Of a stretch of 64,000 nucleotides of DNA, positions 23,201-33,775 are shown piece by piece. Position 1 is the first letter of the stretch. The number at the start of each line of letters is the position of its first letter. The notes beneath the pieces are model-generated. The model did not search any database and had not been told where the DNA came from. It was given only the letters and a program-made list of their open reading frames with translations. Origin of the DNA: Alviniconcha marisindica (Eukaryota; Mollusca; Gastropoda; Provannidae); NCBI GenBank assembly GCA_018857735.1, contig JABMCL010000106.1:926001-990000 (forward strand). Reading direction: 5' to 3'. A program made the translations under genes and the position numbers.

Positions 23201-26200
23201 TAACCGCGTCCTAAGCAACTGCGTTCAAAACCCAGATAGACCTGCTGATCTGTTGCGGCATACCTGGGAGACTTGGAGGTAGACGTGTGGGGAGTAAAAT
23301 GGGTGGACAATGTTCTGCTCCACTATGGCTTTCTGCTCCTCCGTCACATCCATGTCATCGCCGCTGTCGGTCTCAGACCCTCCGTCCTCTGCAGAGGGCT
23401 CGTACTCTTCCTCGCCTCCATCACCATCACCATCTTCTGCGTGTGCAGCCCCGGCCAGGTCCATGCCACTAGCACACACCACGAGCTCTGAGACGCCAGA
23501 GTTCCTGGAAGTGTCAAGGGTGCAGGCAGAGTATGCGGAAATGTCAAGGTCACGGGAAGAGCTCGGTACCAGAGTGTCAAGGTCACAAGGTGAGCAGCTG
23601 GAAATGTGATGCTCGTGATGAGAGTGGGCCACAGTGTCCGGGTCACTGGCAGAACTGGCTGAAGTGTCAAGGTCACAAGGGGAGTTTGCCGAAGTGTCAA
23701 GGTCACAGGGGGACTTTGCCCGCATGGTGCAGGGGCTTGGCGAGGATTTGGACGTGGCCTGCTGGGCGGCCCTCTCCTGCGATGCTGCAATCTGAAGGTA
23801 GAGCTGAATCCAAGAGTTCAACGTCATCGGGGAGAGATGCCAGTTCAGTGCCTGAAGGAAAACAACCAATACAATCAAAGAAAAAAGAGAGAAAAAAAGC
23901 ACCCACCCATCAACATATTTGAGCAATAAATACAGTCATACTTGCAGCTACCTTCCTTGCCTAGTTCTGTAAGTTTTCTGCACCTAACTCAGTCCGTACA
24001 GATTTTTTTTTAGGACAGACAGATACCAATTTTTTTAATGCCCAGCCAAACAAGATTTGTATGATGCTGAAGAATCTTTGAAGAGTGAATGACAGCGCTC
24101 CTCATCCTACATTTCAATAACCCCAAAAGAAAAACAAAACAAATGAAATCAGTGCAACTTTCATGGACCTATGATTGTATGAATGGCCCTTTGACGCAGT
24201 GTCTTATTCCCTTCATGCGCTGTAAACATAGATAACCCCTTATACTGCTTTAACCCCGTAGTATAACCTTCAACAGAAATACTGAAGTATTCTAGTACAT
24301 TTGTCACGTAAGTTCTCAATACAGCTTTAAATAATGACACTTGAAAGATCACACTCCACACTTGAATGATCTATATTTTACCCAGGATTAAAAAACAACC
24401 TCCATTCTGCCCAGAAATAGCTGTACTTCAGTACCTTCAACATAATCAGCTCAAACTCGTGGATGTCGGGCACCTCAAAAGCGCCGTCTGCCACGTACGC
24501 AAACTCTGTGGATTTGGGTGGGTAGATTTCCTGCAAAGACATGATGGCAAACCCACTACAGTGTGAACACAAGAACCTTTGGGGACTGGTGTACTCTTCT
24601 CGCTCACTCAGCAAGGGGGCATCCAAAAGTTCTAAAATGCATGCCATGCAAAGCCTGACTTCCTGACAAAAGAAAGCAAACACAAACATACAGTAGAATT
24701 CCGCAAGAGTGACCATCCCCATGAAAGACCACCCTCATCATGCTATTCCATTTTTCAGTAACATCTTTTAAGATCACCCTAAAAATCAACAGAAGTGGTC
24801 TTAAATTTTGATTTGTTTATGCTGCAGGAGAAGTGGTTTTAAATTTTGATTCTTTGATATTGTGGGAGAAGTGGCTTTCAATTTTGATTCTTTGATACTG
24901 CAGGAGAAGTGGCACTCCACCTGGCTTTTCAGTGGGACGGTCTACCAACTTAACTACTGCCACCCCTCACGACAGTGACCAAAAGATCAGCCACCACAAT
25001 ACCAACAATGACAAAAAAGGTCATAATAAACAACTACAGCAGCATATTTCTCTGGTACTGTCCAGCCCTTTGCACCATGCAGCTCTAACACCACACTATC
25101 ATTTTACCCACCTCAATCTTCGATGCCATGAACAATGCTGTCACCCCAACTAGCTGGAGCTTTGACGTCTTGATCTTCTCCGTGGCAAGCAAGAACCGGT
25201 CGATGAAATTTACCGCCAGATAGTAGGTCTCCTTGTGCAGCTTGTACACCTCACAAACCTGCAAACAGGTGTCACAAATAGTTTTTGGCCTGTTCAAAAC
25301 CTGCACACAGGTGTCACAAATGGTTTTTGACCTGTTCAAACCCAGCACACAAGTGTAACAAATGGTTTCTGCCCTGTTCAAAACCTGCACACATGTGTAA
25401 CAAATAGTTTCTGCCCTGTTCAAAACCTGTACACAAGTGTTACAAATGGCTTCTGCCCTGTTCAAAACTGCCACATAAGTGCCATGAAAGATTTTTTTTT
25501 CTTCTGTTCAACACCCCCATACAAGTGCCATTACTGGAGTTACAAATGGTTTCTGTCATACTCATATCCAAAACCTGCTCACAAGTGTCACTATCGGCTT
25601 CCCTTCCGTCCAAAGGCAATGTAAATATTAAGCCCGTGAGAGAGTGCCTCAGTTTCCAATTAGACACATATTGTCACACTGAGGATCTGAAAAAAATGAA
25701 GGTGAAAGGACTGGGAAGGTAGAAATTAGGAAGAAGTAACTGGCAGTGGGTGAAGCATACATGGCTACATTCTGACCTACCCCAGGCTTCAAACTTACAG
25801 GGGGAGCTTTTGTCAGCTCTGGGTTCTAAACAGAGAAGACCCCAATTTCTCTCAGGACTATCCATAAATCTGTTTTCCAAATTTGCAAGCATACAGTCAA
25901 AAACCATGAAACTCGACTTGTATTGTCAATTATGAACAGTGGTTTTTTTTGTGAAATTAAAAGAGACTTGTTGCAGGGTTTCTGTGTCATTTTTATATGT
26001 GGATTTTTGCTGGTTTGTCATGACATTACAAGTATCTAGAGCTCTGAAGTATTCACATACAGACCTGCCTACCCCAAATTTCCTATTTGTGTACTCCAGT
26101 GACCCAAACTGCGTACTTTGCACACACACAAAAATGGACAGAAGATATACAGTGTCTTTACTCCCCCCAGTCAAAGTGTCAGCAATAGTTTGCTTTAACA

Positions 26201-29200
26201 CCACATTATATTTCGTCATTATATTTCGGCCTGGGAAGTGGAAGACCTTGTCTCTGAAGTAGAAGGGAAAAAAAGAAGACCTACGCTCTTCATAAAGAAC
26301 AAAGAACTTACTGGGTGCATAATCTCACCCCGCTCTGGACCCAAATCCAATTTTCTGTGATGAGAAGAGACAAAACCTACCTCAGTCAGCCAGGTAAAGA
26401 GGACAGCCCGCATGTTGGTTTTGATGTCAGGATGTTGCAGAAACATGTTCATGGAGTGGGTGTACTTGGCCTCCTTCTGCTTCATGGCCTCCCACACCTC
26501 CTGCGAGTCTGCCCATTCCAGACAGGGCAGGGGGTTCAAAGAGGTTGCGCCGTACACTCCCCTCTGAAAATGATTCTGTGGAATGACAAACACCTTTTGT
26601 CACAAGCTGGGTTCAAAGAGGTTGCGCCGCACACTCCCCTCTGAAAATGATTTTGCGGAACGACAAACACCCATTGTCACAAGCTGGGTTGAAAAAGGCA
26701 TTGCTGTGCACCACTCAGAAAAGGCTTTTGTGGAACGACAAACACCACTCACCACAGATTGGGTTAAAGAATCCTCAAATCCCTCTTCTGCAGATTGTGT
26801 TGACAGTTATAAAATTCCCACAAATTTCTCGAAATTCCAAGGCAGAAAATACCACCTTCCCCAAAGCTGCCAAGCCTTCAAAAGGCACCTTCCTGTTTTA
26901 GTTTTTTTACGACATAAGGTATAACTTTTCAGCTATACTGTTAATTGTATCAGAATGTACTGACTTTATCCCAATAACCAGTGACTAAGTGATTCACATG
27001 ACGATTGCAACAGTGCATAGAACTGACAAAACAAGCCACAGGTCTGTAAAATTAATACTATTACTAACCCAGGCATGGGACAAGGTATGAGAGGAATAAA
27101 CGCTTACGCTGAATCGGAACAACTGTCGCTGTTGGAGAGGTGTGGTGAATACGCGCACAACCTCCTCGTCTTCCCAGCTGCCACCTGCGCTGGCTGGCTG
27201 AGGCAGGGGCAGCGACTCTGGGCAGGCCAGCGAGTCTGTCTCATCCGAAGGGACAATCATGGAGGTTGTGATGGCATGTGTTTGTGAAATTGGTAGTCGA
27301 TTATTCTGGAAACAAAAGAGAAAAGCATAAAATGATAGTCATCACTGACACTGTCCCAAGTCTTAGTGTATACAAAATTACAAAGGTGGATTTTTTTTTT
27401 TAAGTGCAAGAACTTGACAAAAAGGACTGCAAGCTATCAAAACTGGAGGATAGGTGGGAGTGGGGAGGAATGACCTCAACTCCTATTTATAAATGCTTTG
27501 GGGAACAAAGATAGCTCAGTGGCAGCTCACTGAAATTGTGACTGAATTTGAAAGGCCACAGGTTCAATTCCCAGCAGGAGAATTTTCTCCTCCAGGTCAA
27601 CTTTCTGTGCTGAATCTCTATCTGGGTGTCTGTTCCACCCCATGTGTTACCACAGTAGCATGCAAATTAAAAGATCTAAGTCATTATGCCCAAAGCAAGG
27701 TTACAGCTAAACACAAAAGCAATGCATCCTTTATAGCATGTATGTGGCTTTAAAATGAAGTGACACTGTAAACTGGTACATGGTGATATGGTGTACACAG
27801 AATGTGCACCGAGATGGCAGCATTCACAGCATCGACCATTAAGAACCAAAACAGCGCTGAAACTCAGTGTGAGTGCATCACTTAGGCGGATGTTCAAAAA
27901 ATGCTGTGCAACGCTAGTTACTGATTAGAGGTGGATAATGGTTAAAGCACAGTGGGTCTCCTCTGAAGCAAAGAACAGCACTGCATGGTTCCAACTGTGA
28001 ACCACTTGAACTCATCTTAAGATGAGGTGCTCAACAAGTGTTATATAAATAGCTTGAGTGGCTACCTTCAAAGACAAATCTGTGATAGTTTTTGCTAACT
28101 TATGGCTGGTCGTGTGAAGTGAATATGTTTGTAATGTTTTGGTAGGACTGGGCTCTACACGAGTACAGAATATCATATTTGGGTTAATATGTATCATGTG
28201 AGCGCCCAGGGCGTTGATGGGCACATGATAAATGTACATTATTATTATTATTGTCTTTGCTTTGAATGATGATGACAGCATGTTTGTAGCGTCTTTTTGT
28301 GTGTGTGAAAAAAAATCATAAGTGGGATTGGAAAGTACATTAAAATGTATGGCTGTTTGTAGTCTATGTGATGTTTCTGGTGTTAGTGAAGATGAATACT
28401 GCCTGATCCACTGAAATGTGTCCTCATTAAAAAAATATTTAAGCTAAATTCACAGGTCACAAGGACTGCCTATAGAATATCTTTGGAGATATTAAGAGTA
28501 AGAACACCAAACTTTTTAAATGGCACTCAATCTACTAAGATTTGGTTCAACAGCTCACAAATTGTCAAATCAGATACAACTGCATTTTTCACAGAAATAG
28601 CATTTCAAAGTTTTGTGTGGATCAGATTCAAATGATCAGCTGGGGAAGACCCCCATCTTTCCTCCCAATTTCTGAGTTTACCCCACTTTTCCATATCAAA
28701 CCATTTGAACAAGAGAGCCAGTACTTATACAAGATTTAAAAAAGCACAATCAATTTTCCTTAACACATCAAGTTACTCACAGACATGCACTTTGATGTGC
28801 TCTCAAGTCACTGTATAAAAAGTTTAAACTGGACCAAATAAGAACTTGCCAAGAAAATTCATGTGCAGTTTTATCTTTTTGACACAGTGACACTGAAATA
28901 AGGTCATAGTCATAAAATTGGTTGTCTGGTATGAAATGGTAGAACTCAATTTTAACTAATTTTATAATAATGAATAGCGCTGAAATAAAAAATATGCAAA
29001 AGTTGTGTCTCTCCCGAAAACTAGGCCGGGAGAGGAACAACAACAACAAAACAAAGCAAACAATTGTTTTGTGGAGACAGGAAATGTGTTCTCTTGCATA
29101 CAGTAAAAGCATTGTATAAAAAGTAAAAGCGGTTTTCTTTTTGGACCGTGGACAACTCAACAACAATACAAAGTTTGAATTTGACTGAGTAAGCAACAGA

Positions 29201-32200
29201 AGTCTCAACTGTTCAACACCACTGCTGCCTTGAAATGTAGTCACAGTTACTCAAACCGTAGCATGGTTAAAGCTCAAAATATTGTACAACCGCTGTGCAA
29301 ACTTGGGCATTTTATCACACAAAGGAAACCACAACATTTAAGTTTTTGCCACGCATGGCTGATCAGCTCAACACCCAGCGAATAGCCAGTCATTCTGCGG
29401 AAGGTACACAATCGTGCCCCCCTCCCTCCTCCTCCCTCGGGCCCTCAAAGCGACCCTCACAAGGCCTGCCGTGCTTACCGCCGTGCTGCGAACAGCTTGG
29501 CAGCCGGTGTAGTCAAGCCAGCAAACGCAAGGAAATCTGGTGAAGGGGCACTGGGGGGACTGACCGTTGCATAATCTAATTATACAGCTCGCCTGGTACA
29601 ACGTGGTGTTCCTGTCTTGTCTCTGTATCCACGAAAACCCGAACCCAATAAACTCTTAGTGGTAAGGATGGGAGTTTTTTTTTAATGGTTCATTGTAACC
29701 CGTTCAACTAACCCACGCTGTCTACGGATGAGAAAAATGCGCAGGCAAAATGTAAAGCAAAGAATGAAAAAACGGTCTTGGAATATTTTGACAACGACTG
29801 AAAACTGACGGCCAGAGTCCATGCACGTCAACTGTGTAGAATACATTATAAAAAAGAAACAAACAAAAAAGAAATAAAGGGCACCACACACAACTTGGTC
29901 TTGTTCAACAAAAATATGAGTTACTGTTCACAACAAACCATTTCAATCTGATGTTTGCTGATTACTAACAAAATTTTAATGAATTACCCCCCCCCCCCCC
30001 CCAATTACAAAGGCTGATTTCCCGGCAGTTCAAACATGCAAAGCCATCATATAATAGAACCCAGGCTTAAAACAACAACATTTGAAAGCTTTGCATTAGG
30101 GGTTTGTGTCTGTGGTGCTGAGATTTGGGGTGAGACAAAGTACTGGATTGTAATGACCTGTGAATCATGAATGTCATAAGTAAACACACATTAAAACTTC
30201 TCTAAAACATAAACTATACCAAAGTGAGACCGAGAGTACGTCCAAACACAAATATGACATGGGAAATCCCGCAAGCCAGAAATGCTGCATTCCTTGATCA
30301 TTTTATCAAGCCATAGGAAAATCAAGAACCCAAGAGCACAACCAGTCCACCAGCCACCATTCCTTGGCAAATTGTTGGGAGAAAGGAAAACGAATAGTAA
30401 CAAGTATTACCAGTGATTGCACTAGACATTTTTCAAACAGGAATGTCATCTACAAGGTAGCGAAAGTGAACCACAGAAACCAGTTAATCACTGTAAGTGT
30501 AACCAGCCAGATACACTGCCATCTATAGATACTAGTAGAGCTCTACTACTACTGTATTAGCAAACACCCTGTTCCCTTCCCTGTCTAGAAAACACACACA
30601 CACCCTATGCACTCACAATCTGTGTGCTACGTTTATGTTTTGAGAACTGGTCAAACAAAGCAACAGTATGACTGATTGCTGACTTTGTTTCTTGTATTTG
30701 CTGATCTTATTTTAACCAGTAAAATACTGGAAGTTACTGGTTAATGCAAAATATGGTATACAGAGCCAGTTCCTGGATTACAAACGTAAACTTATTCTTT
30801 AAAAGCAATAAAATGATCAAGAAATTTATACCCCCAATGTAAAACACATCACATTCATAGTCCTTAACCACCTGTACTTGATTCTTGAAGCCTATTTTAG
30901 TATTTATATTCAGCATCACTTAATGAAAAACTGATGTGTCTTTCTGAGCTCTCCATCTATTTCAATGTTTAACTGTTGCTTAAGTGTCATTTTGCTGCTT
31001 GATAAAGAGGTTACCATAAAAATTTGCATGTTGTGTTTTGTCCTAATAAATAATAACATCAATTTTCTATAGCGCTATTTCTGGCTGAGCGAGCTCAACA
31101 TGCTTGTTCACATACATGTACATAATATATACCATTTATATTTACACATTAAATAGTGCTCTTTGAACCTTTTATGTGTTTGGATCCTGTATATATTCCA
31201 TAGCCATAGGCTCACACCGTCAGAACCTACTTCAGTTTTCATGCCCACACCACAGCTAGGAACACGCACTTGCCTCACCTAATGTTTTCCCCAGATGGTA
31301 CGTGATTGTATTACACCAAGGCATTATTTCTCAGCGAATAGCAATGCTAGTAATAAATACCTCATCATTGTTAAAATTTAAATATACCCAACTAAATCTG
31401 GAACCAACTCCCTGTTTCTGTCTGCCATTCTACCTCTGTCAGCTCTTTTAAATCTTCCTTGAAAACATTTCTCTTTTCAAAAACCTTTTCTTCAGTCTCA
31501 TTCGAGTCATTGCCCTGATATGCGACTGGTGTGTGTGTGTATGTGTGCGAGTCTGTGTGTGCATTCATGTTGTATGCATTGAATTCTGACAATATGTATT
31601 TGTAAAGAATGTGTAAGCACTTAGAGCCTGTGCAGGTTAGGCACTCTAAGTATTCATTATTATTATTATTAAATACTACATTACCTGATTAGTTTACATC
31701 AAGGTCAAATGTGCTGAGTTTATTTCCCAGCTAAAGTATTATTTTCAGACCAAGACTCACAGTATTTATTTCCTTTTTTTATGGTATTAAATGTATTATT
31801 ACATGAAGTAATCAAGACCCAATGCATTTATTTGATTATTATATTACAGTTGTGACAAAGCCAAAGTTCTTGATTTCCCAGCGAGTACATCATCACCATA
31901 CCAAGCCTGAAAGTGTTTTTTTAAATGAGCTCACAAACACAAATCAATATATGCCACTGACAGTACACAGAAGGGGGAGAAAAAAGTATATATATATATA
32001 TATACACACACAAAGGAACAAAGCAAAAAAGCCAGCCACAGTAAATGTACATGCATCTAAATAATTATATGAATAAATCATTAAATGATTAAAATGTATG
32101 TGCATAACCTTTTCATAATTATAATATGAGAAGCAGCAACATTCTTCTTTGTTTATAAAAAAGATCAAAATCCAATTGATTAAATAGGTAAATAGCATTA

Positions 32201-33775
32201 AGCAAACATAATCATGCTTTATTTCCATGGTCATTACTTCAGAATGTTAAAATTTATGTACAAAAAGGATGAACAGGTGTAATGTTTGGCATCTGGCTTA
32301 TAAATAAAACACCTTTCAATTTTATATCAGGCATATTTTCACTTTATAAAATCCTGCAAACCATTAAACTGAAAAGATTGGAACTACACTTAACTTTCCC
32401 ATGCATTAGAATAGAAGGTTGGGTACTCTACCCCCCCCCCCCCCCCCATCTATTTAAGTGAATCAATCATTCATTGTCAGGATTGTGTTTTATCAAACAT
32501 AAACTGCTAGTGAGAAGAAACGGGTTTGACATTATATATTATATATCGACAAATATCTTTTCCGAGATGCGCGACTTTCTTTGGAGGAAAAAAGTGTAAA
32601 GAAGCTGTTAGAAAGCGTTACTTTTTAAGCAGTGAAGCACACGTGCAAAACCAGATGGGAAACACACAAACTTTGTAAATTATGGATCAACTCCATCCCC
32701 AGAACTTCCAAACAAAACCCGCATTCTCAATTTTTGGACCTTTTGTACCGTAACTGTTCGATCCCGAGCGGAAGGCATCTGTGCCGAAAATGTCCACGGC
32801 TTTTTCCCCCCTTCTTATCATCTGAACTTTTTGAGCGTTTGAAACTGATAATTTATCCATGAAGAACATTAATGTTTTAGTACAGTTAACTTTTCACCTG
32901 CGAATGTGTATGTCTTGCCTACTGGAACGGGTAGAGGGTCGTGGGAAACCGGGGCAATTTTGGGGGGGTCTTTGTTGTTGTGTTGCAGTTTTGGCGGAAA
33001 AAATCCGCTGATTGGTCAGAAGCTCGGCGTATACCATGCATATTCATTTCCAATATGGACGGTTGAAAGTGAAATGAATGAATGAACCGAGAAAAAAAAT
33101 CTGGAAAAATACATATCAAACCACACAGCATCAAAAATGCATGCATATACATTCAAATACACTACATGTATTCGTCTACACAGTCAAACCTGCACGGAAA
33201 CGCGCAATACAGTCCAAGCTCCAATAATTTTTTACGCGGGGGTTTGCACCTGTATCATGGCGCGAAGCTCGACTCGAACAACGAGTGGGTTGAAAACGAA
33301 GATAATTCAATAAAACTCCTACCTGAATTCTGAAATGTTGCCTCCCGTTCGCAACAAAGAAATTTCCCTGTTCGACCTGCACAATCAACAAAAATGCTGA
33401 AGAAGCATACTTTAGAGAGGGGTCACGAAATTCCAACCGAGGCAAGACATACCACAAAGAAACTCGACAAAACTGATCAGTCAACGTGATATCACAATCC
33501 AAGAAATGCTACATTGGAAACAAGTTGCACACTTACATCTGCCATTCTCCGTCGTTTGTGTAGAAAGTCATCTGAGTTTGTACTTTGCGGCTGTACTTTG
33601 GTTTTGGACAGGAGCCGAGCGCTGAAAAAGATGAAAGTCATTCGTACTTTTTGCGGTGCTCGGTGTCAACGCCTTCGGCTAAAAAGGAGCACGTTGTTGA
33701 ATTTGCTCATTATTTGTTTAATGTAATAAACGCAAGGATTATTTAAAGGTCTGCTTACCTCTTCCTTGGCATCAT
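20025..33775 (-). CDS. CCNE: Cyclin E gene, complete coding region in eleven exons
   Basis: Coding exons: 33759-33775, 33323-33376, 29479-29536, 27108-27305, 26381-26575, 25112-25258, 24435-24530, 23264-23851, 22549-22660, 21806-21969, 20025-20204. Phases fit throughout and sum to 603 codons with stop, about 602 residues (human CCNE1 is 410). Diagnostic segments are MRAVLFTWLTE then VCEVYKLHKETYYLA (cyclin box helix 1), EIYPPKSTEFAYVADGA, ALNWHLSPMTLNSWIQLYLQ and LKTFENVSEAEAHKIQ. Near the C-terminus FITPPRSSKK matches the TPPxS phosphodegron read by FBXW7. Cyclin E activates CDK2 at G1/S. The extra length is mainly an acidic, repeat-bearing insertion in the second cyclin fold. The first three exons encode a poorly conserved N-terminus and are the least certain. 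Confidence 0.93.
20228..20960 (-). repeat. ~36-bp minisatellite before cyclin E exon 11
   Basis: On the transcribed strand the unit is close to GTGTTGACATGTTCTGTCCC then AGTTATTATTGTGCT. The true acceptor tract reads GTTGACGCGTT, ten extra bases, then CTGTGCCCAG. The units resemble a shortened version of the real 3' splice site, but exon bases are not included. Confidence 0.88.
21261..21715 (+). mobile_element. tRNA-derived SINE, copy 1
   Basis: The head is tRNA-like, with an A-box TAGCTCAGTGGTTAGAGCAC and a B-box GGTTCAAATCC about 40 bp apart. The body of ~350 bp has no coding content, and the tail is GCGCTATAAAAAGCTA-like. The same head and body phrases (GTACACAGAA.GTGC, GATGGCAGCA) recur at 27499-27990. 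It lies in a cyclin E intron in antisense orientation. Confidence 0.82.
21806..21969 (-). CDS. CCNE: Cyclin E coding exon 10
   Basis: 164 nt, acceptor AATTGCAG and donor GTGAGT. It encodes LTWEELEPCIMWMKNHKDII, then LKTFENVSEAEAHKIQYHTV. This corresponds to the last cyclin-fold helices and the 'EDAHNIQTH' signature of cyclin E. Confidence 0.95.
22334..22514. mobile_element. MITE-like foldback element flanked by GA tracts
   Basis: 181 bp with imperfect terminal inverted repeats ATCATTGGCGGGAGCTG and CAGCTCCTGCCAGTGAT. The interior is self-complementary and built of TTTTGTTGCAACAAAAG and TTTTGTCGTGACAAAA type phrases. (GA)n tracts lie directly outside both ends, so the target site was a GA microsatellite or was duplicated from one. 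Lies in cyclin E intron 9. Confidence 0.78.
22549..22660 (-). CDS. CCNE: Cyclin E coding exon 9
   Basis: 112 nt, acceptor CTGTTGCAG and donor GTAAGC. It encodes LIDLVVLDSHSLQFKYSVLA and AAAVYHATDIEDICQIA, matching the LLDLCVLD....F.YGILAASALYHF segment of cyclin E. Confidence 0.95.
23264..23851 (-). CDS. CCNE: Cyclin E coding exon 8, with an internal repeat insertion
   Basis: 588 nt, acceptor CCTTCAG and donor GTATGC. It starts ALNWHLSPMTLNSWIQLYLQ and ends QNIVHPFYSPHVYLQVSQ, both recognisable cyclin E. Between them lie about 135 extra residues. The first part is about seven copies of a degenerate ten-residue unit (SPCDLDTSAN type), the second a strongly acidic stretch (DGDGDGGEEEYEPSAEDGG). 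The frame is open throughout. The insertion falls in a loop of the second cyclin fold, where it could sit on the surface. Confidence 0.95.
24435..24530 (-). CDS. CCNE: Cyclin E coding exon 7
   Basis: 96 nt, acceptor CTTTGCAG and donor GTACTG. It encodes EIYPPKSTEFAYVADGAFEV, then PDIHEFELIMLK: cyclin-box helices 4-5, near identical in layout to vertebrate cyclin E. Confidence 0.97.
24785..24920. repeat. Three-copy ~43-bp tandem repeat
   Basis: Unit like GGAGAAGTGGTTTTAAATTT followed by TGATTCTTTGATACTGCA. In cyclin E intron 6, not at an exon edge. Confidence 0.85.
25112..25258 (-). CDS. CCNE: Cyclin E coding exon 6
   Basis: 147 nt, acceptor CTGTTTGCAG and donor GTGGGT. It encodes VCEVYKLHKETYYLAVNFID, then RFLLATE and LQLVGVTALFMASKIE: cyclin-box helices 1-3 with the conserved Lys and Glu that contact CDK2. 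The preceding 42-bp array stays open in this frame. Confidence 0.97.
25259..25560 (-). repeat. 42-bp minisatellite at the cyclin E exon 6 acceptor
   Basis: On the transcribed strand the unit ends CACCTGTGTGCAG and continues GTTTTGAACAGG. The true junction is CACCTGTTTGCAG then GTTTGTGAGG. About five clear copies plus diverged ones. In the phase of exon 6 the array reads VLNRPKTICDTCLQ-like 14-residue units with no stop, so an upstream acceptor would add whole units in frame. Confidence 0.88.
26381..26575 (-). CDS. CCNE: Cyclin E coding exon 5
   Basis: 195 nt, acceptor ATTCCACAG and donor GTAGGT. It encodes NPLPCLEWADSQEVWEAMKQ, then a helix and NMRAVLFTWLTE. These match the linker and first cyclin-box helix of cyclin E (PLP.L.WA...EVW and MRAILLDWL in vertebrates). 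MRAVL is the family's hydrophobic patch that docks RxL substrates. The first 42 nt are duplicated upstream in the intron. Confidence 0.96.
26534..26763 (-). repeat. 77-bp triplication of the cyclin E exon 5 acceptor
   Basis: Three direct units of about 77 bp. The first (26534-26610) contains 42 nt of true exon 5 and 35 nt of intron; the other two are intronic copies of the same segment. Copy 2 keeps the exon part almost unchanged. The acceptor dinucleotide is AG in the true copy but AA in both extra copies (CCGCAA and CCACAA for CCACAG). Confidence 0.95.
27108..27305 (-). CDS. CCNE: Cyclin E coding exon 4
   Basis: 198 nt, phase 0 to phase 0, acceptor TTTCCAG and donor GTAAGC. It encodes a disordered acidic, Ser/Pro-rich N-terminal segment (SDETDSLACPESLPLPQPAS, then WEDEEVVRVF). 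This segment is poorly conserved among cyclin E proteins; it is assigned by position, phase and open frame. Confidence 0.8.
27499..27990 (+). mobile_element. tRNA-derived SINE, copy 2
   Basis: Head GATAGCTCAGTGG then B-box GGTTCAATTCC at about 27561. The body has CAACTTTCTGTGCTGAATCT, GTGTTACCACAGTAGCA and GTACACAGAATGTGC, parallel to the copy at 21261-21715. Both are antisense to cyclin E. Some decay of the A-box region. Confidence 0.78.
28000..29470. other. Cyclin E intron 3, no exon seen
   Basis: Contains a probable repeat tail at about 28190-28255 (GAGCGCCCAGGGCGTTGATG then an (ATT)n run), similar to LINE/SINE ends elsewhere in the window. The rest is AT-rich sequence without coding signal. 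Confidence 0.4.
29479..29536 (-). CDS. CCNE: Cyclin E coding exon 3 (tentative)
   Basis: 58 nt, acceptor CCTTCACCAG and donor GTAAGC. The chained frame reads FPCVCWLDYTGCQAVRSTA and enters exon 4 in phase 0. The unusual Cys/Trp content and lack of homology leave some doubt. Confidence 0.42.
30413..30750. repeat. Dispersed repeat A, full-length copy 1
   Basis: Begins GATTGCACTAGACATTTTTC and ends CTGGAAGTTACTGGTTAATG, with a CA tract in the middle. The copy at 50747-51048 shares the same order of phrases over its whole length, so the element is about 300-340 bp. It has no coding capacity and I do not recognise the family. Confidence 0.82.
31393..31675 (+). pseudogene. LINE 3' end with RT C-terminus
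   Basis: The plus strand reads IWNQLPVSVCHSTSVSSFKS then SLKTFLF, the common C-terminal pattern of invertebrate LINE reverse transcriptases. A GT-rich 3'UTR and a terminal (ATT)n follow. 5'-truncated. Lies in cyclin E intron 2, antisense. Confidence 0.65.
31680..33320. other. Cyclin E intron 2, mostly featureless
   Basis: AT-rich, with a C-run at about 32431-32449 and a TA/CA tract at about 31988-32015. At 32989-33000 TTTTGGCGGAAA fits the E2F consensus, and an inverted CCAAT box (ATTGG) lies at 33011. These would sit just downstream of the cyclin E first exons. Confidence 0.4.
33323..33376 (-). CDS. CCNE: Cyclin E coding exon 2 (tentative)
   Basis: 54 nt, acceptor GATTGTGCAG and donor GTAGGA. 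In the chained frame it reads SNREISLLRTGGNISEF. Splice sites are good; homology is not visible. Confidence 0.5.
33759..33775 (-). CDS. CCNE: Cyclin E coding exon 1 (tentative)
   Basis: ATGATGCCAAGGAAGAG followed by donor GTAAGC: Met-Met-Pro-Arg-Lys-Arg. It was chosen because its phase (2) chains openly through exons 2 and 3 into exon 4. A rival start, ATGGCAGAT with donor GTAAGT at about 33540-33555, leads to a stop in exon 3. The basic start resembles vertebrate CCNE1, but conservation is too weak to be decisive. Confidence 0.5.

Noticed and set aside
23225..23926. Treating the acidic, repeat-rich frame as a separate gene
   Set aside because: Both ends match cyclin E and the phases join exons 7 and 9, so it is an exon of cyclin E with an insertion.
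33540..33555. ATGGCAGAT followed by GTAAGT as the cyclin E start exon
   Set aside because: It gives Met-Ala-Asp and continues into exon 2, but exon 3 then meets a stop in that phase. The 33759-33775 start chains openly. It remains possible as an alternative first exon of another isoform.
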